This document shows, piece after piece, positions 24,638 through 33,094 of a stretch of 64,000 nt of DNA. The stretch comes from Chloroflexota bacterium. GTDB lineage: Bacteria; Chloroflexota; Anaerolineae; Aggregatilineales; Phototrophicaceae. The position numbers were made by a program, and so were the translations under genes. Position 1 is the first letter of the stretch; each line of letters opens with the position of its first letter. The stretch is taken from contig JAPPMO010000119.1 of assembly GCA_028873975.1 (NCBI GenBank), forward strand, positions 62,001-126,000. The letters are read 5' to 3'. Under the pieces are notes generated by a model. The model did no database searches and was not told the origin of the DNA. It saw only the letters and a list, made by a program, of their open reading frames with translations.

Positions 24638-26350
24638 ATGACCCAATCCCGCTCCCAAACCTTCTTCAACGAGGACGGCGTCGCCGGCTTGACCCACCGC
24701 GCCTTCACCGCCGCCATGGGCTACGACGCCGCCGACATGTCCCGACCCCTGATCGGCATCGGCAACACCTACAGCGAACTCAACAACTGCAACGCCCACC
24801 TGCGCCAGCTCGCCGAAGCGGTCAAGCGCGGCGTCCTGCAAGCCGGTGGGCTGCCGCTGGAATTCCCCACCATTTCCCTGGGCGAAATCTACCTCAGCCC
24901 GACATCGATGCTTTACCGCAACCTGGCGGCTATGGATACCGAAGAGATGATCCGCGGCAATCCTCTGGATGGCGTCGTCCTGCTGACCAATTGTGACAAA
25001 ACCACGCCGGCCGCGCTTATGGGCGCCGCCAGCGCCGACATCCCGACCATCATGCTCAGCGGCGGACCCATGCTCAACGGACATTACAATGGCGAGATCC
25101 TCGGCGCTTGCACCGACTGCCGCCGCTACACCGCCGAATTCCAAGCCGGCGCCATCACGGCGGAGACATACCGGGCTGTCGAGGAGAATCTGGTGCGCAG
25201 CGCCGGGCACTGCATGGTCATGGGCACCGCCTCGACCATGAATTCGCTGATGGAAGCGCTGGGCATGGCGCTGCCGGGCAATGGCGCCATCCCGGCCGCC
25301 GATTCGCGCCGAACCCGCTTGGCGCAAGCCGCGGGCCGCCAGATCATCGAATTGGTCAAAGCCGATATTCGTCCGTCGCGGATTCTGACGCTCGAAGCAT
25401 TTGACAACGCGATAAGACTGCTGCACGCGCTGGGCGGCAGCACCAACGCCGTCGTGCATTTGCCCGCCATCGCCGGACGAGCCGGCGTCGATCTGCCGCT
25501 GTCGCGCTTTGATGAGCTGAGCCGGTCGACGCCGCTGATCGCGAATATGCGCCCGACGGGTCAGTACCAGATGGAAGACCTCTTCTATGCCGGCGGGATT
25601 CCCGCCGTCCTCAAAGCTTTGCTGCCGCTGCTCAACGGCGATGCGCTGACCGTGACCGGGCTAACACTGGCGGAAAATGTCGCTTCGGCGGAAATCCGCA
25701 ATCCCGCTGTCATCCGCTCGCTGGACGATCCGCTGGCTGCCGAAGGCGGGCTGAGCATCTTGCGCGGCAATCTGGCGCCCGCTGGCGCGGTCATCAAACA
25801 TGCCGCCGCGACTCCGGAATTGCTGACGCACAGCGGTCCCGCGCTAGTATTCAAGGATGTGGAGGATCTCAAGACGCGGGTGCGCGATCCCGCGCTTGAT
25901 GTCACGCCCGAACATGTGCTGGTGCTGCAGAACGCCGGTCCCGTCGGCGGACCCGGCATGCCCGAAGTCGGCAATCTGCCCATCCCGCAGAAGCTGCTCA
26001 AACAGGGAATACGCGATATGGTTCGCATTTCCGATGCCCGCATGAGCGGCACGTCATACGGCACGATTGTCTTGCATGTCGCGCCGGAAGCCGCGCTGGG
26101 CGGTCCGCTGGCGCTGGTCCAGGATGGCGACATCATCGAGCTCAATGTGCCGCAGCGCCGCCTGCGCCTGCGCGTCAGCGAGGACGAGTTGGCAAGCCGC
26201 CGGGCAAAGTGGTCAGCGCCGCCGCCGGCCTTCGGGCGCGGCTACGGACAGATGTACCTGCGCCATGTGCAGCAAGCGCCGCTGGGCTGCGATTTTGACT
26301 TTTTGCGAGGGCGTGATCCGGTCGAGTCGGCCGAGCAGCCGAAGTTCTAG
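24638..26350 (+). CDS. IlvD/Edd-family dehydratase, probably for a sugar acid
   Basis: A 570-residue iron-sulfur dehydratase. The N-terminal NTYSELNNCNAHLRQLA and LEFPTISLGE blocks, the cluster cysteines in TNCDKTTPA and GACTDCRRY, and the later NAGPVGGPGMPEVGNLP and RMSGTSYGTIVLH blocks are those of the family. The NTYSELN and MLYRNLAAMDTEE patterns are more like L-arabonate/D-xylonate dehydratases than the branched-chain amino-acid enzyme. It would remove water from an aldonic acid to give a 2-keto-3-deoxy acid. Gfo/Idh dehydrogenases, a GarR-like enzyme and an aldolase elsewhere in the window support sugar-acid catabolism. Its 3' end is duplicated at about 27014. Confidence 0.88.
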   Translation: MTQSRSQTFFNEDGVAGLTHRAFTAAMGYDAADMSRPLIGIGNTYSELNNCNAHLRQLAEAVKRGVLQAGGLPLEFPTISLGEIYLSPTSMLYRNLAAMDTEEMIRGNPLDGVVLLTNCDKTTPAALMGAASADIPTIMLSGGPMLNGHYNGEILGACTDCRRYTAEFQAGAITAETYRAVEENLVRSAGHCMVMGTASTMNSLMEALGMALPGNGAIPAADSRRTRLAQAAGRQIIELVKADIRPSRILTLEAFDNAIRLLHALGGSTNAVVHLPAIAGRAGVDLPLSRFDELSRSTPLIANMRPTGQYQMEDLFYAGGIPAVLKALLPLLNGDALTVTGLTLAENVASAEIRNPAVIRSLDDPLAAEGGLSILRGNLAPAGAVIKHAAATPELLTHSGPALVFKDVEDLKTRVRDPALDVTPEHVLVLQNAGPVGGPGMPEVGNLPIPQKLLKQGIRDMVRISDARMSGTSYGTIVLHVAPEAALGGPLALVQDGDIIELNVPQRRLRLRVSEDELASRRAKWSAPPPAFGRGYGQMYLRHVQQAPLGCDFDFLRGRDPVESAEQPKF

Positions 26351-26920
26351 CGCGGGAAAAGCCGCTGTAATTCCAACGCGAAGCCGGGCAATACAGGCTC
26401 GCCCGTCAAGCTGCCGTCGCGAGCGATGAACTCGCTGGCCGGTATGCCATTGTCTCCCAGGCGGCCAGACTTCGACGCCAGCCCGCTTAGGCAGGACGAG
26501 CCAGACAATCTCCGTCCCATGCCGCAGATAGACCGCCGCTTTGCGGCGCAGTTCAGCAAGCCTATCGCTGGGGGACTGAATCTCCACTGCTAAATCGGGC
26601 ATCCGCGCGACAAATTGCTCGTGATCTGCCGGCGGCAGGTTTTCCTTGCGAATGAAGGCAACATCGGGACTGAGCAGCGTGTGGCGATCATCGGCGGGAA
26701 AATAGCCAGTTTCGACGGTCGGTTTTCCCAGATCATGTTTCTCCGCAAACATTAAGAAGTAGTGAAAGATAAGCCCCGCAATATGTCCATGTAAAAAACC
26801 TGGCGGCATGTTCCAAAACAGCTCCCCATCAATGAGATAATAATGTTTGCCTTCGTTTTCCGGCTGCTGCGCCAACTGCCAGACATCTTCGACCGTGTAT
26901 AGTCTTTCCTGGATAGCCAT
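26347..26920 (-). pseudogene. Uma2-family gene broken by a one-base insertion
   Basis: This copy starts at an ATG at 26920 (MAIQERLYTVEDVWQLAQQP) and matches the intact paralogue at 27076 up to AGVEVW. There it has an extra base (the paralogue reads ccagacgcc, this copy ccaggcggcc near 26463), so the reading frame shifts. The correct C-terminus, ending LELQRLFPR, is present in another frame and stops at 26347; the shifted frame continues out of phase to 26213. Uma2 (DUF820) proteins have a PD-(D/E)XK nuclease-like fold and unknown role. The first 140 residues, including the active-site part (DLAVEIQSPSD), may still be translated. Confidence 0.82.
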
Positions 26921-27075
26921 CGTTGCCTCGCGAGGGTCTTCTATCTATCACGAGTATAGCGCATTCTCAATCAATTCCACCTAGACGCTGGATCGGATTG
27001 CTCCGGGTCGCTAGGCTGCGATTTTGACTTTTTGCGAGGGAATGATCCGGTCGGGTCGGCCGAGCAGCCGAAGTT

Positions 27076-27648
27076 CTAGCGCGGGAAAAGCCGCTGTAAT
27101 TCCAACGCGAAGCCGGGCAATACGGGCTCGCCAGTCAGGCTGTCGTCGCGAGCGATGAACTCGCTGGCCGGTATGCCATTGTCGCCCAGACGCCAGACTT
27201 CGACGCCAGCCCGCTTAGGCAGGACGAGCCAGACAATCTCTGTCCCATGCCGCAGATAGATCGCTGCTTTGCGACGCAGTTCAGCGAGACTGTTGCTGGG
27301 GGATTGGACTTCCACTGCCAAATCGGGCATACGCGCGACGAATTTCTCGTGATTGGCTGGCGGGACATTTTCTTTGCGGAAGAATGCGACATCGGGTCCG
27401 AGCAGTGTGTGACGGTCATCGGCGGGAAAATAGCCGGTATCCACACTGCCGTCGCCTAAGTCATGCGCTTCTGCATAGTTCATTAGGTAGCGAAAAATGT
27501 GCCCGGCAATGCGTCCATGCGTATATCCTGGCGGCATGTCCCAATACAACTCCCCATCAATGAGAAAATAATGCTTGAGTTCGTTTTCCGGCTGCTGGGC
27601 CAACTGCCAGACATCGTCAACTGTGTAGAGCCGCTCCTGAATCGCCAT
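27076..27648 (-). CDS. Uma2-family (DUF820) protein, PD-(D/E)XK nuclease-like
   Basis: A 190-residue protein of the Uma2 family, which is highly amplified in cyanobacteria and Chloroflexota. The active-site-like residues are in LLGPDVAFFRKEN (D) and DLAVEVQSPSNSL (E and Q), the usual PD-(D/E)XK variation. It is the intact copy of the tandem pair; the other is frameshifted. It lies downstream of the Gfo/Idh genes on the same strand. The biological role of this family is not established. Confidence 0.85.
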   Translation of the reverse strand: MAIQERLYTVDDVWQLAQQPENELKHYFLIDGELYWDMPPGYTHGRIAGHIFRYLMNYAEAHDLGDGSVDTGYFPADDRHTLLGPDVAFFRKENVPPANHEKFVARMPDLAVEVQSPSNSLAELRRKAAIYLRHGTEIVWLVLPKRAGVEVWRLGDNGIPASEFIARDDSLTGEPVLPGFALELQRLFPR

Positions 27649-27736
27649 ACCTGCCTCTGGGACATATCCTGTCTAGCCTGAGTATACAGAATCCCCGCCG
27701 CCGCGACAATCAGCCCAAGATTTAACAAGGGCGAAG

Positions 27737-28834
27737 CTAAGCATCAAATTCCCCATCCGCCAAGCCAGCTGGCAGCGCCGACGGCTGCGCGAGCGTGCTC
27801 TCCACCGCAACATGCTCTCCCCGCGCAGCCGATTCTTCCAGCGCGCACATGATATCGAGCGCGTGCAAAGCGAGATCGCCGCTGGCGCGATGCGGACGTC
27901 CCGACTGGATGGCGTAAGCCATATCCGCCACGCCAGCCCCGCGCCCGATGTTGGTGCTATGACTGTGCGGAATTTCTACCCATTCACGCGTCCCGCCTTT
28001 CACGATGTGTATCGCGCCATGAAAATGATTGGGATCGCCCACGCTCATGGAACCCGCTTCGCCGTGGATCTCGATCGGGGGCAGGTGATGCCCCCAGATG
28101 TCGAAGCTGGTGATGGCAGTGGCAATGGCGCCGCTTTCAAACTCCAGCGTGCCGGCGATATGCGTGTTCACCTCGACTGGCAGCCGCTGCCCCATCAGCG
28201 CGTCACTGGTGGCGATGCGTTCCGGGAAGCTGATGCGCGCCGAGCCAGCTACGCGGGCCACCGGTCCCATCAGGTGTACTAAGGCAGTCAGGTAATAAGG
28301 ACCCATATCAAAAAGAGGACCGCCGCCCTTGAGATAGAAGATGCCCGCGTTTGGATGCCAAGCCTCGGGTCCATGAGCCATGAAGACGGCGGTCGCGGCA
28401 ATTGGCCGGCCGATAATGCCGTCATCAATCACTTTGCGGGCGGTTTGCAAGCCGCCGCCGAGGAAGGTATCCGGCGCGCAGCCGACGCGAACGCGGGCAT
28501 CTTCTGCCGCCGCGATGACTTCCGCGCCATCGGCGCGGTTGATCGCCAGGGGCTTTTCGCTGTAAACGTGTTTGCCGGCATCGATAATCTGCAGCGAGAC
28601 ATCGGCATGTGCTGACGGAATGGTCAAATTGACGACGATATCGATGTCATCGCGCGCCAGCAGATCGTCCACGCTGTGAGCGGTCAGCCCGTGTTCAGCG
28701 GCGAATGCCCGCGCGCGGTCCACCAGAATATCGGCGCAAGCTGTTATCCTGATGATGTCAAAATGTTCGCAGCCACGGATATATGCCGGCGCAATGTTGC
28801 CGGTTCCGATCAGTCCAAGTTTCAATGTCCGCAC
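27737..28834 (-). CDS. Gfo/Idh/MocA-family sugar dehydrogenase, paralogue 1
   Basis: A 365-residue NAD(P)-dependent dehydrogenase. The nucleotide-binding motif GLIGTGNIAPAY opens the protein and the family hallmark EKPLAINR (with the catalytic lysine) is near residue 93. The GTG at 28834 is chosen because of a strong AAGGAG box; it makes the protein exactly as long as the adjacent paralogue at 28891. Its C-terminal alpha/beta domain binds the sugar. It acts on a sugar, sugar acid or inositol-type compound in the cytoplasm. The two paralogues lie head to tail, 56 bases apart. Confidence 0.88.
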   Translation of the reverse strand: MRTLKLGLIGTGNIAPAYIRGCEHFDIIRITACADILVDRARAFAAEHGLTAHSVDDLLARDDIDIVVNLTIPSAHADVSLQIIDAGKHVYSEKPLAINRADGAEVIAAAEDARVRVGCAPDTFLGGGLQTARKVIDDGIIGRPIAATAVFMAHGPEAWHPNAGIFYLKGGGPLFDMGPYYLTALVHLMGPVARVAGSARISFPERIATSDALMGQRLPVEVNTHIAGTLEFESGAIATAITSFDIWGHHLPPIEIHGEAGSMSVGDPNHFHGAIHIVKGGTREWVEIPHSHSTNIGRGAGVADMAYAIQSGRPHRASGDLALHALDIMCALEESAARGEHVAVESTLAQPSALPAGLADGEFDA

Positions 28835-28890
28835 ACTCGCTCCTTTTGCGCATAAATCAATCGGCATTGTGTCTTAGCTATGAACTTACA

Positions 28891-29988
28891 TTACATGTCC
28901 AGTACGCCGTCGGGCAAGCCTGCGGGCAGCGCTTGCGGCTGATCCAGCGTGCTTTTGATCTCGATGTGCCGACCCTGCTCCGAGGATTCTTCCAGCGCGC
29001 ACATGATATCCAACACGTGGAAAGCGAGGTCGCCGCTGACGCGGTGGGGGCGCCCCGACTGGATGGCGTAAGCCATATCAGCAAGGCCTGCGCCGCGACC
29101 GATATTGGGGGTATGCGTCGACGGGATATCGATCCATTCGCGCGTCCCGCCTTTGATCGCCGCTGCCTCGCCATCAAATCGATTTGGGTCGGGTACGCTT
29201 AGCGAACCCTCGGCGCCGTGGATCTCTATGTGTGGCAGATGATTCCCCCAGACGTCGAAACTCAGGATGACGGAGGCGATCGCGCCGCTCTCAAATTCGA
29301 GTGTGCCTGCGACATGCGTGTTGACCTCGACCGGCAGGATTTGACCCTTAAGCGCTTCACTGGTAGCGATGCGCTCGGGGAAGGTCATCTGTGCCAGCCC
29401 GGCGACTCGCGCGACCGGACCCATCAAATTGACCAGTGCCGTCAGGTAATACGGTCCCATATCGAAGAGCGGTCCACCACCTTTGAGATAATAGAAGCCG
29501 GCGTTGGGATGCCAGTACTCGTGCCCGTGCGACATCCAGGTCGCGGTCGCGGCGACGGGCGCGCCGATCTTGCCGTCGTCGATCGCTTTGCGCGCTGTCT
29601 GCCCCCCGCCGCCGAGAAAGGTATCGGGCGCGCAGCCCATGCGCAGGCTCTTGGCGGCCGCGGCTTTAATGATCGCCGCGCCGTCAGCGCGGTTCAGCGC
29701 CAGCGGCTTTTCGCTGTAGGCATGTTTGCCCGCCTCGATGATTTGCAACGAGACCTCGGCATGCGCCGCCGGGATAGTGAGGTTAAGGACGATATCGATA
29801 TCATCATTCGCGAGCAAATCGTCTACACTGTGCGCGCTCAGTCCGTGTTCCGCGGCGAAAGCCACCGCGCGGTCAACCAGAATGTCGGCGCAGGCCACGA
29901 CATTGATGACCTCAAAGGGCTTGCAGCCGCGTATATAGGCCGGGGCGATATTGCCAGTTCCGATAATGCCAATTTTCAGTATGTCCAC
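28891..29988 (-). CDS. Gfo/Idh/MocA-family sugar dehydrogenase, paralogue 2
   Basis: A 365-residue dehydrogenase very similar to the neighbouring paralogue (shared GNIAPAYIRGC, GCAPDTFLGGG, PLFDMGPYYLTALV, PHIEIHG-like blocks). The GTG at 29988 has an AGGAG box seven bases upstream and gives the same length as the neighbour, which supports both starts. The EKPLALNR motif with the catalytic lysine is present. A ThuA-like gene lies upstream on the same strand, a combination common in operons for unusual sugars. The tandem pair suggests two related substrates or successive oxidation steps. Confidence 0.88.
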   Translation of the reverse strand: MDILKIGIIGTGNIAPAYIRGCKPFEVINVVACADILVDRAVAFAAEHGLSAHSVDDLLANDDIDIVLNLTIPAAHAEVSLQIIEAGKHAYSEKPLALNRADGAAIIKAAAAKSLRMGCAPDTFLGGGGQTARKAIDDGKIGAPVAATATWMSHGHEYWHPNAGFYYLKGGGPLFDMGPYYLTALVNLMGPVARVAGLAQMTFPERIATSEALKGQILPVEVNTHVAGTLEFESGAIASVILSFDVWGNHLPHIEIHGAEGSLSVPDPNRFDGEAAAIKGGTREWIDIPSTHTPNIGRGAGLADMAYAIQSGRPHRVSGDLAFHVLDIMCALEESSEQGRHIEIKSTLDQPQALPAGLPDGVLDM

Positions 29989-30089
29989 TGCATCTCCTAG
30001 TCTTTTCTCATTTGACTTCGTCCCTTGCTCGCGCAAGGAGAAGTCTTGTGATTTTCTGCGAGCGCGGATGTTCTTTACGCCGGTTGCGC

Positions 30090-30102
30090 GCCGAGCGGCT
30101 GT
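30090..30102 (+). repeat. GCCGAGCGGCTGT short repeat, copy 3
   Basis: The bases gccgagcggctgt lie in the gap between the ThuA-like gene and the second Gfo/Idh gene. Unlike the other copies it is not just upstream of a plus-strand gene. Confidence 0.4.
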
Positions 30103-30147
30103 AGAATGTTTCCAAACGGATCAACGTATGCAGTTCAGCCTGACAGT

Positions 30148-30864
30148 TTATTGCATAAACTCCGGTATGTTGCCGCGGACCATGGGCGGGTTGGCAACCG
30201 GCTTCGCCCAATTGATGGCGTTGGCGATGACCTTGCGAATGTCATCGCGATAGTACATGGGATAGGTCTCGTGACCGGGCCGGAAGTAAAAGATCTTGCC
30301 CTGCCCGCGCTGATAACAACAGCCGCTGCGGAAGACCTCGCCGCCTTCAAACCAACTGATAAAGACCAGATTGTCGGGCGCCGGGATGTCAAAGTGTTCG
30401 CCGTACATTTCCGCTTCGGGGATTTCGATGTACTCGGGCAAGCCGTCGCAAATCGGGTGGGATGGATCGACCACCCATATCCGCTCTTTTTCGTCGGCTT
30501 CGCGCCACTTGAGCATGCAGCCGGTGCCCATCAAGCGGCGGAAAATCTTCGACAGATGCCCGGAATGCAGCACGATCAATCCCATGCCGTGCAGCACCCG
30601 CTCTTGCACGCGATCGACAATCTCGTCGCATACCTCGTCATGCGCGGTATGGCCCCACCAGGTCAAGACATCGGTATTGTCCAGCACATCTTGCGTCAAG
30701 CCATGTTCCGGCTCATCGAGCGTCGCGGTTCGCAGCTCGAAGCCATAAGGCGCCAAGCCTTCTTTCAGCGCGTTGTGCATGCCGTCGGGGTAGATTTTGG
30801 CAATCGCCTTGCTGTGCCTTTCGTGGCGGTATTCGCTCCAGACTGTCACTCGTATTGGGTTCAT
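30148..30864 (-). CDS. ThuA-like (trehalose-utilisation domain) protein
   Basis: A 238-residue protein of the ThuA family, a glutamine-amidotransferase-like fold. Recognisable blocks are WSEYRHER at the start, [31 protein letters not shown] and [13 protein letters not shown] near the end. Family members take part in trehalose and other disaccharide use, often beside Gfo/Idh/MocA dehydrogenases, as here. It is the first gene of the minus-strand run ThuA, Gfo/Idh, Gfo/Idh. The catalytic role is not well defined in the family. Confidence 0.85.
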   Translation of the reverse strand: MNPIRVTVWSEYRHERHSKAIAKIYPDGMHNALKEGLAPYGFELRTATLDEPEHGLTQDVLDNTDVLTWWGHTAHDEVCDEIVDRVQERVLHGMGLIVLHSGHLSKIFRRLMGTGCMLKWREADEKERIWVVDPSHPICDGLPEYIEIPEAEMYGEHFDIPAPDNLVFISWFEGGEVFRSGCCYQRGQGKIFYFRPGHETYPMYYRDDIRKVIANAINWAKPVANPPMVRGNIPEFMQ

Positions 30865-30963
30865 GTTGTCCTCTCAATACAATGGAATCAATTAGCGCGA
30901 ATTATGCCCCGCGGACTGGCAATTTACAATTGAAAAGTCGGGAGGGCGCAGAGATATTGCGCT

Positions 30964-31551
30964 TTAATCGTCCTCAAAGTTGACGCGGCGATAAACTTCG
31001 CGTAGCGGAATCTCGCAATCGAGCGCCGGGATGGCCAAGCTGGCGTCCATGCCCGAGCAGATGCGAAAGCCCCAGTCATCGGCTTTGCGGGTGTGAGCTT
31101 CGATCAGCGGTCTATCTTGTGAAATCAGAATGTAAGTTTGTAGCGATTCCAGTTGCAGGTAAAGTTCTTTCTTTCTCCCGCGATCCATATTTTCGGTGCT
31201 TGGCGATAGAATTTCGAAGACGACCGTTGGATCTTTGAAGAAGCACTGATTGAAGCGGAAATGCTCCTGCGGCATTCCAGCAAACAGCATGAAGTCCGGA
31301 TAGACGAAGGTCGACTCGGGGTCGATTTGGAGGCATGCCCGGCTCCCGAGCGCGGTAAAGTCCCGCTCCTCGAAGATGTTATGGGAGATAAGTATCAAGT
31401 TGACGCTGATGCTGGCGTGCCGCAGGCCCGCGCCCAGCATCAGCCAGACTCGCTTGTCAATTAGCTCGTTCTTGAACTCTTGCGCGCTTTCCCAAGCGAG
31501 ATATTCGTCCGCGCTCCACAGCTTGTCGGGCGAATATCGCTTCACAAACAT
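30964..31551 (-). CDS. Uma2-family (DUF820) protein
   Basis: A 195-residue Uma2-type protein, more distant from the tandem pair at 26-27.6 kb. It has the family start (SADEYLAWESAQEFKNELID) and the nuclease-like residues FVYPDFMLFAG (D) and PTVVFEILSPSTE (E). It lies between the GarR-like dehydrogenase and the ThuA gene on the same strand. Function unknown; it is the third family member within 5 kb. Confidence 0.83.
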   Translation of the reverse strand: MFVKRYSPDKLWSADEYLAWESAQEFKNELIDKRVWLMLGAGLRHASISVNLILISHNIFEERDFTALGSRACLQIDPESTFVYPDFMLFAGMPQEHFRFNQCFFKDPTVVFEILSPSTENMDRGRKKELYLQLESLQTYILISQDRPLIEAHTRKADDWGFRICSGMDASLAIPALDCEIPLREVYRRVNFEDD

Positions 31552-31584
31552 TTTGCTAACTCCCTGGCAGTTGCGCTGCCCGAG

Positions 31585-32475
31585 CTAAAGCCGCGCTTGG
31601 ATGCCCGCCATGGCTTCAAGCGCCTTGATGATGCTGTGGTTGCCGTCTCCGCCGAGTCCATGCGCTTGCAGCGTCCGATAGAGATTGAAACACAGCGCGG
31701 TCGCGATCACCGGCACGCCCATCTTGTCGGCCGCGCCTAGCACCAGCCGCAGGTCTTTCTGTTGCAAATCAATCGAGAAGCCCGGCTCCCAATAATCGCT
31801 GATGACTTGCGGTCCGCGATTGGCCAGCATCCAACTGCCGGCCGCGCCGCCGGTCACCGCCGCCAGCATCTTTTCCAGATTGACGCCGCCAGCCTGGGCG
31901 AAGAGCAGCGCTTCACTGGCCGCCAGCATATTGACCACGCAGAGGATCTGGTTCGCGAGCTTGACCGTCTGCCCGGCGCCCTGTTCGCCGACATGGGTGA
32001 TGGTGCTGCCCATGGCTTCGAAGTATGGGTTGGCGCGGGCGACATCCGCTTCGTCCCCGCCGATCATGATGCTAAGCGTGCCATTGGCCGCGCCTTCGCT
32101 GCCGCCGCTGATGGGCGCGTCCAGCATGGAGACGCCCTTGGCCTTGAGCTGCCGCGCGATCTCCACCGTGTTGACGGGATTGATGGTGCTCATGTCGATG
32201 ACCAGATCGCCTGCCGACGCGCCGTGGATGACGCCGTCTTCGCCCAGGATGACCGCTTCCACATCGGGCGTGTCGCTGACGCAGATGATGATGATATCGC
32301 AGGTTTCAGCCGCCGCTTTGGGCGAGGCCGCGGCGGACGCGCCGCGCTCGACGAAGGGCGCCATGCGGCTGGCGGTGCGGTTCCAGACGGTGACATCGAA
32401 TCCGGCTTTCATCAGGTTGTCGACCATGCCGCGCCCCATGATGCCCAAGCCGATGAATCCAATTTTTTCGCTCAT
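31585..32475 (-). CDS. 3-hydroxyisobutyrate/tartronate-semialdehyde-reductase-like dehydrogenase
   Basis: A 296-residue beta-hydroxyacid dehydrogenase. The N-terminal GFIGLGIMGRGMVDNLMKAG binds NAD(P), the substrate loop is DAPISGGSEGAANGTL near residue 118, and the catalytic lysine lies in GAGQTVKLANQIL near residue 170. GarR-type enzymes reduce tartronate semialdehyde to glycerate at the end of sugar-acid breakdown; MmsB-type enzymes act on 3-hydroxyisobutyrate. The sugar-acid genes nearby favour the first, but the sequence alone does not decide. Confidence 0.88.
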   Translation of the reverse strand: MSEKIGFIGLGIMGRGMVDNLMKAGFDVTVWNRTASRMAPFVERGASAAASPKAAAETCDIIIICVSDTPDVEAVILGEDGVIHGASAGDLVIDMSTINPVNTVEIARQLKAKGVSMLDAPISGGSEGAANGTLSIMIGGDEADVARANPYFEAMGSTITHVGEQGAGQTVKLANQILCVVNMLAASEALLFAQAGGVNLEKMLAAVTGGAAGSWMLANRGPQVISDYWEPGFSIDLQQKDLRLVLGAADKMGVPVIATALCFNLYRTLQAHGLGGDGNHSIIKALEAMAGIQARL

Positions 32476-32654
32476 GTGAAAACCTCATTATGCGTGAAAT
32501 GGATGCGGGCAATGGTAACGCGAAAGTGAAGCCTGGTACAGGTAGAGAGGATGAAAGAAGCGTGCTGTTGTGACGTACAGGGCGCTGGACTACGCTAGCG
32601 GTTAGTGCTATTGTTAGCGTCCTGAAACTTGCGGTAGGAATATGGAGCTGGATC

Positions 32655-32831
32655 ATGCCCGATTTAGGGTTGAACGCATTGCTTATAGTTGCGCAAATCA
32701 TGCTCGGATTGCTTTTGCCTTTGGCCGTCCTGTATCTGATCATCCGCCAGGCAGTGCTATCCGCCCTCCGCAAGTTTTATCGCGAGCTTGATGAGGCCGG
32801 TGGCAAGAAGAAGGCGAATCTCATGATTTGA
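32655..32831 (+). CDS. Small single-pass membrane protein
   Basis: A 58-residue reading frame (ATG at 32655) with a long hydrophobic segment (about residues 8-30, LLIVAQIMLGLLLPLAVLYL) followed by a charged tail ending in KKKANLMI. A GGAG box lies about seven bases upstream. It is in the same direction as the small gene at 32892. No family recognised; the evidence is composition, ribosome-binding site and length. Confidence 0.5.
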   Translation: MPDLGLNALLIVAQIMLGLLLPLAVLYLIIRQAVLSALRKFYRELDEAGGKKKANLMI

Positions 32832-32891
32832 TTGAAGGCAACGGCTTATGGTAACGTTGCCACAGCGTCAAAGTTATTCTAAGGTCACATC

Positions 32892-33089
32892 ATGCCAAAC
32901 GAAGACTTCCCCGTCGGGCGCATTGAACTTGAAAAGCGGCCCCTGCAAAGCACCCTAAACTTCATCAGCGACCGGCATGCCGTCGCGGAAAACCGTGAGG
33001 CGATTGCTGAACTGCGCCAAATGCTGCAAGCCATTATCGACCATCTGGGTGTGTCTTATCCGCCGAACGATTTCAGAGCGGAAGAATAA
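32892..33089 (+). CDS. Small hypothetical protein
   Basis: A 65-residue soluble protein. The first part (MPNEDFPVGRIELEKRP) is extended and the second (AVAENREAIAELRQMLQAII) is a probable amphipathic helix. AAGG lies about nine bases before the ATG. It is convergent with the indolepyruvate oxidoreductase gene. Function unknown. Confidence 0.5.
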   Translation: MPNEDFPVGRIELEKRPLQSTLNFISDRHAVAENREAIAELRQMLQAIIDHLGVSYPPNDFRAEE

Positions 33090-33094
33090 GCGGA

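Larger units (their letters stand above)
26285..27690. repeat. Tandem duplication of dehydratase 3' end plus Uma2 gene
   Basis: Unit 1 starts near 26285 and unit 2 near 27014; matching bases are offset by 729. Each unit contains the last 65 or so bases of the dehydratase gene followed by a Uma2 gene on the minus strand. The first 100 bases differ at only about three positions, but the 5' ends of the two Uma2 genes are far more divergent. Confidence 0.85.

Noticed and set aside
26213..26346. Extension of the first Uma2 frame to 26213
   Set aside because: After the one-base insertion the frame is out of phase and runs antisense through the dehydratase gene; it is not a genuine C-terminus.
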